This document shows positions 63,801-64,000 of a stretch of DNA of 64,000 bases, piece by piece. The DNA comes from Gemmatimonadota bacterium. GTDB taxonomy: Bacteria > Latescibacterota > UBA2968 > UBA8231. The DNA is taken from positions 100,877 through 164,876 of the forward strand of contig JABJJN010000054.1 in the NCBI GenBank assembly GCA_018660835.1, in the 5' to 3' direction. The first letter of the stretch is position 1; each line of letters opens with the position of its first letter. The position numbers and the translations under genes were made by a program. Below the pieces are notes generated by a model that had not been told where the DNA came from, made no database searches, and worked only from the letters and a program-made list of their open reading frames with translations.

Positions 63801-64000
63801 AAGCAAGCCACTGGCACGCTCACGCTGTCGACGCATTGCCACGCGCCACGATTCGACAGTGCCGGCTCCGAGTCCGATCGACACATACGTCGATTCGCGC
63901 CCCAGGCGCTCGGCAACGGCAAACCAGAGCATCACATCGATGCGGTTGAGAGCACGTCGTCGTGCGCCAGATGCTCCGTCGACGATGACCAACGCACTGT
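60873..64000 (-). CDS. Large protein of unknown function, ATP-grasp-like C-terminal region, truncated by window end
   Basis: At least 1042 residues; the minus-strand frame is still open at base 64000, so the true N-terminus is outside. I recognise no whole-length family. The first about 450 visible residues are helical and charged. The C-terminal part has HRLVMIKDAAESGGRNARAF and LNSKQLITNVGRGGCLEQFL, which resemble the ATP-binding and Mg-binding ends of ATP-grasp folds, with ARRWITDGIDGGYTGLREF between core strands. Its stop overlaps the ATP-grasp gene start (ATGA), so the three genes 64000-57590 are translated as a unit. Confidence 0.55.
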   Translation of the reverse strand, partial: SALVIVDGASGARRRALNRIDVMLWFAVAERLGRESTYVSIGLGAGTVESWRVAMRRQRERASGLLAALESGDTQEAETCYRRIVDEMHEEQEAQLQLAEVAKLRRFGRLRSRDEALTRSLADLAAGRALQELTFLDFLALGGLFLLDGAKLPQILSTHSALGEGLARLGRNDWPSWDDEPAATLVNAQLPPAVEDFREEKGLESSNKASEDRPVVALEARSQLAARVEQARALNERQFAYQAVDADSISFDEAYSCAKASLGTGGDEVSEAAFGTFLGYARNALFALVSQLYEEDNADDAQRFVEHLSQLFMGRQIDNEHWRQIAGGYEDLGDFGRLAQVVAEQSSDEPLRQRQLEMIARGGELFYILLAVDSVLPHIRGEGDAPSLWRALADFFAETINDHFHEYRPWIYSRGIGFAALEGDELYAFSLRHHGWLYRFLRRVVTGFTEVAALPVDEQDLLLGNYLDDAQVGAIGAGAATQVERHWRSYGQLRELAFIRNDGFPLPEVFDAFDPDLIDADKRVNHVIALPVGRTHYSRALREAPTLARELTEQGRPGANLIITRRVEFTEDKPRAQVVVEGGHLYLSAEAYAEALTRHKGVSATAARAAAQATHAKGRRIAARFSRPVRASVVYPFHGDPDYASGKLEDCGLPYSVQSLFHTWTTYDKAKYPDIFEPQDGVDTPQEIDWLAVDTSRAPDEVTARRWITDGIDGGYTGLREFAGVHRLVMIKDAAESGGRNARAFVLRTVGSSTIDEEALEEAVDFIYQVSLRHNVAIQEVIVSSPEYWATPAFLDDFVRRQIIEWGSAVERDRRPKSPLYGSHRVIVSTDDPLADDPERWHLSHWITLNSKQLITNVGRGGCLEQFLPRYIEPRHHEALFTGLRDAARAAMEALAAYEVRQGHTYEAEQGRQVGKDLAGVSYGMPRYLMLDYLVTPDFVEDGDLVEVRHDEDGATFILQQAEQRIQGTVDGWRIVLIEPNIGVGLWDRVALREEAHELAASRTEDRPFEWDRVGENARIVLRDLSRGGEQYLAALQEQTS

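Overview
The window is about 64 kb of moderately GC-rich, densely packed bacterial DNA with very short intergenic gaps and many 1- or 4-base start/stop overlaps. Genes for LPS transport (lptB and a fused LptC/LptA-like protein), a TonB-dependent receptor, Na+-NQR and sigma-54 point to a diderm (Gram-negative) bacterium. I cannot place it in a phylum from sequence alone; an uncultured FCB-type or candidate-phylum lineage would fit. I saw no rRNA, tRNA, CRISPR array or insertion sequence.

Layout. (1) 1-4048: end of a surface-polysaccharide locus, with a 5'-truncated glycosyltransferase, a FemAB/GNAT-like protein, a Wzx-type flippase and a second FemAB-like protein. (2) 4317-6874: a cobalamin-binding-type radical SAM protein and a SAM methyltransferase, then a TonB receptor on the minus strand (6981-8846). 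(3) 9101-34095: an uninterrupted plus-strand energy block of about 28 genes. It runs nqrABCDEF plus the maturation factor nqrM, then a strongly degenerate complex I-like gene set (C/D fusion, E, F, G, H, J, K, L, M, N, with no recognisable nuoB or nuoI), then the complete F1Fo ATP synthase. (4) 34111-39636: polyprenyl diphosphate synthase, M42 peptidase, an ECF-type sigma factor divergent from a SEC-C protein, an RmlC-like epimerase and an orotate-phosphoribosyltransferase-like protein. (5) 39702-52259: smc, small unknown genes, an HPr-kinase-like ATPase, DUF2203, gatC, pyrG, and the lpt-lptB-rpoN cluster. (6) 52375-55895 (minus): a four-gene operon of a RidA-repeat protein, two halves of a ThDP decarboxylase of sulfopyruvate/phosphonopyruvate type, and a LarA-like protein. 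(7) 56059-64000: a TIGR04282-type glycosyltransferase, then on the minus strand a coupled set of a large unknown protein, an ATP-grasp protein and a GHMP sugar kinase, followed by fabI.

How it works together. NQR would pump Na+ from NADH oxidation. The ATP synthase c subunit lacks the usual Na+-site Gln/Ser and looks H+-type. Between them sits the most remarkable element: a complex I-like operon that keeps nearly all peripheral FeS-cluster cysteines of the E, F and G subunits but has lost, by eye, the quinone-site histidines of NuoD, the conserved membrane glutamates of NuoK, and several key Lys/Glu residues of NuoL, NuoM and NuoN. It may be a repurposed electron-transfer or ion-translocation module working with NQR. 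The RidA/decarboxylase/LarA operon and the ATP-grasp/GHMP kinase set are further candidate undescribed pathways.
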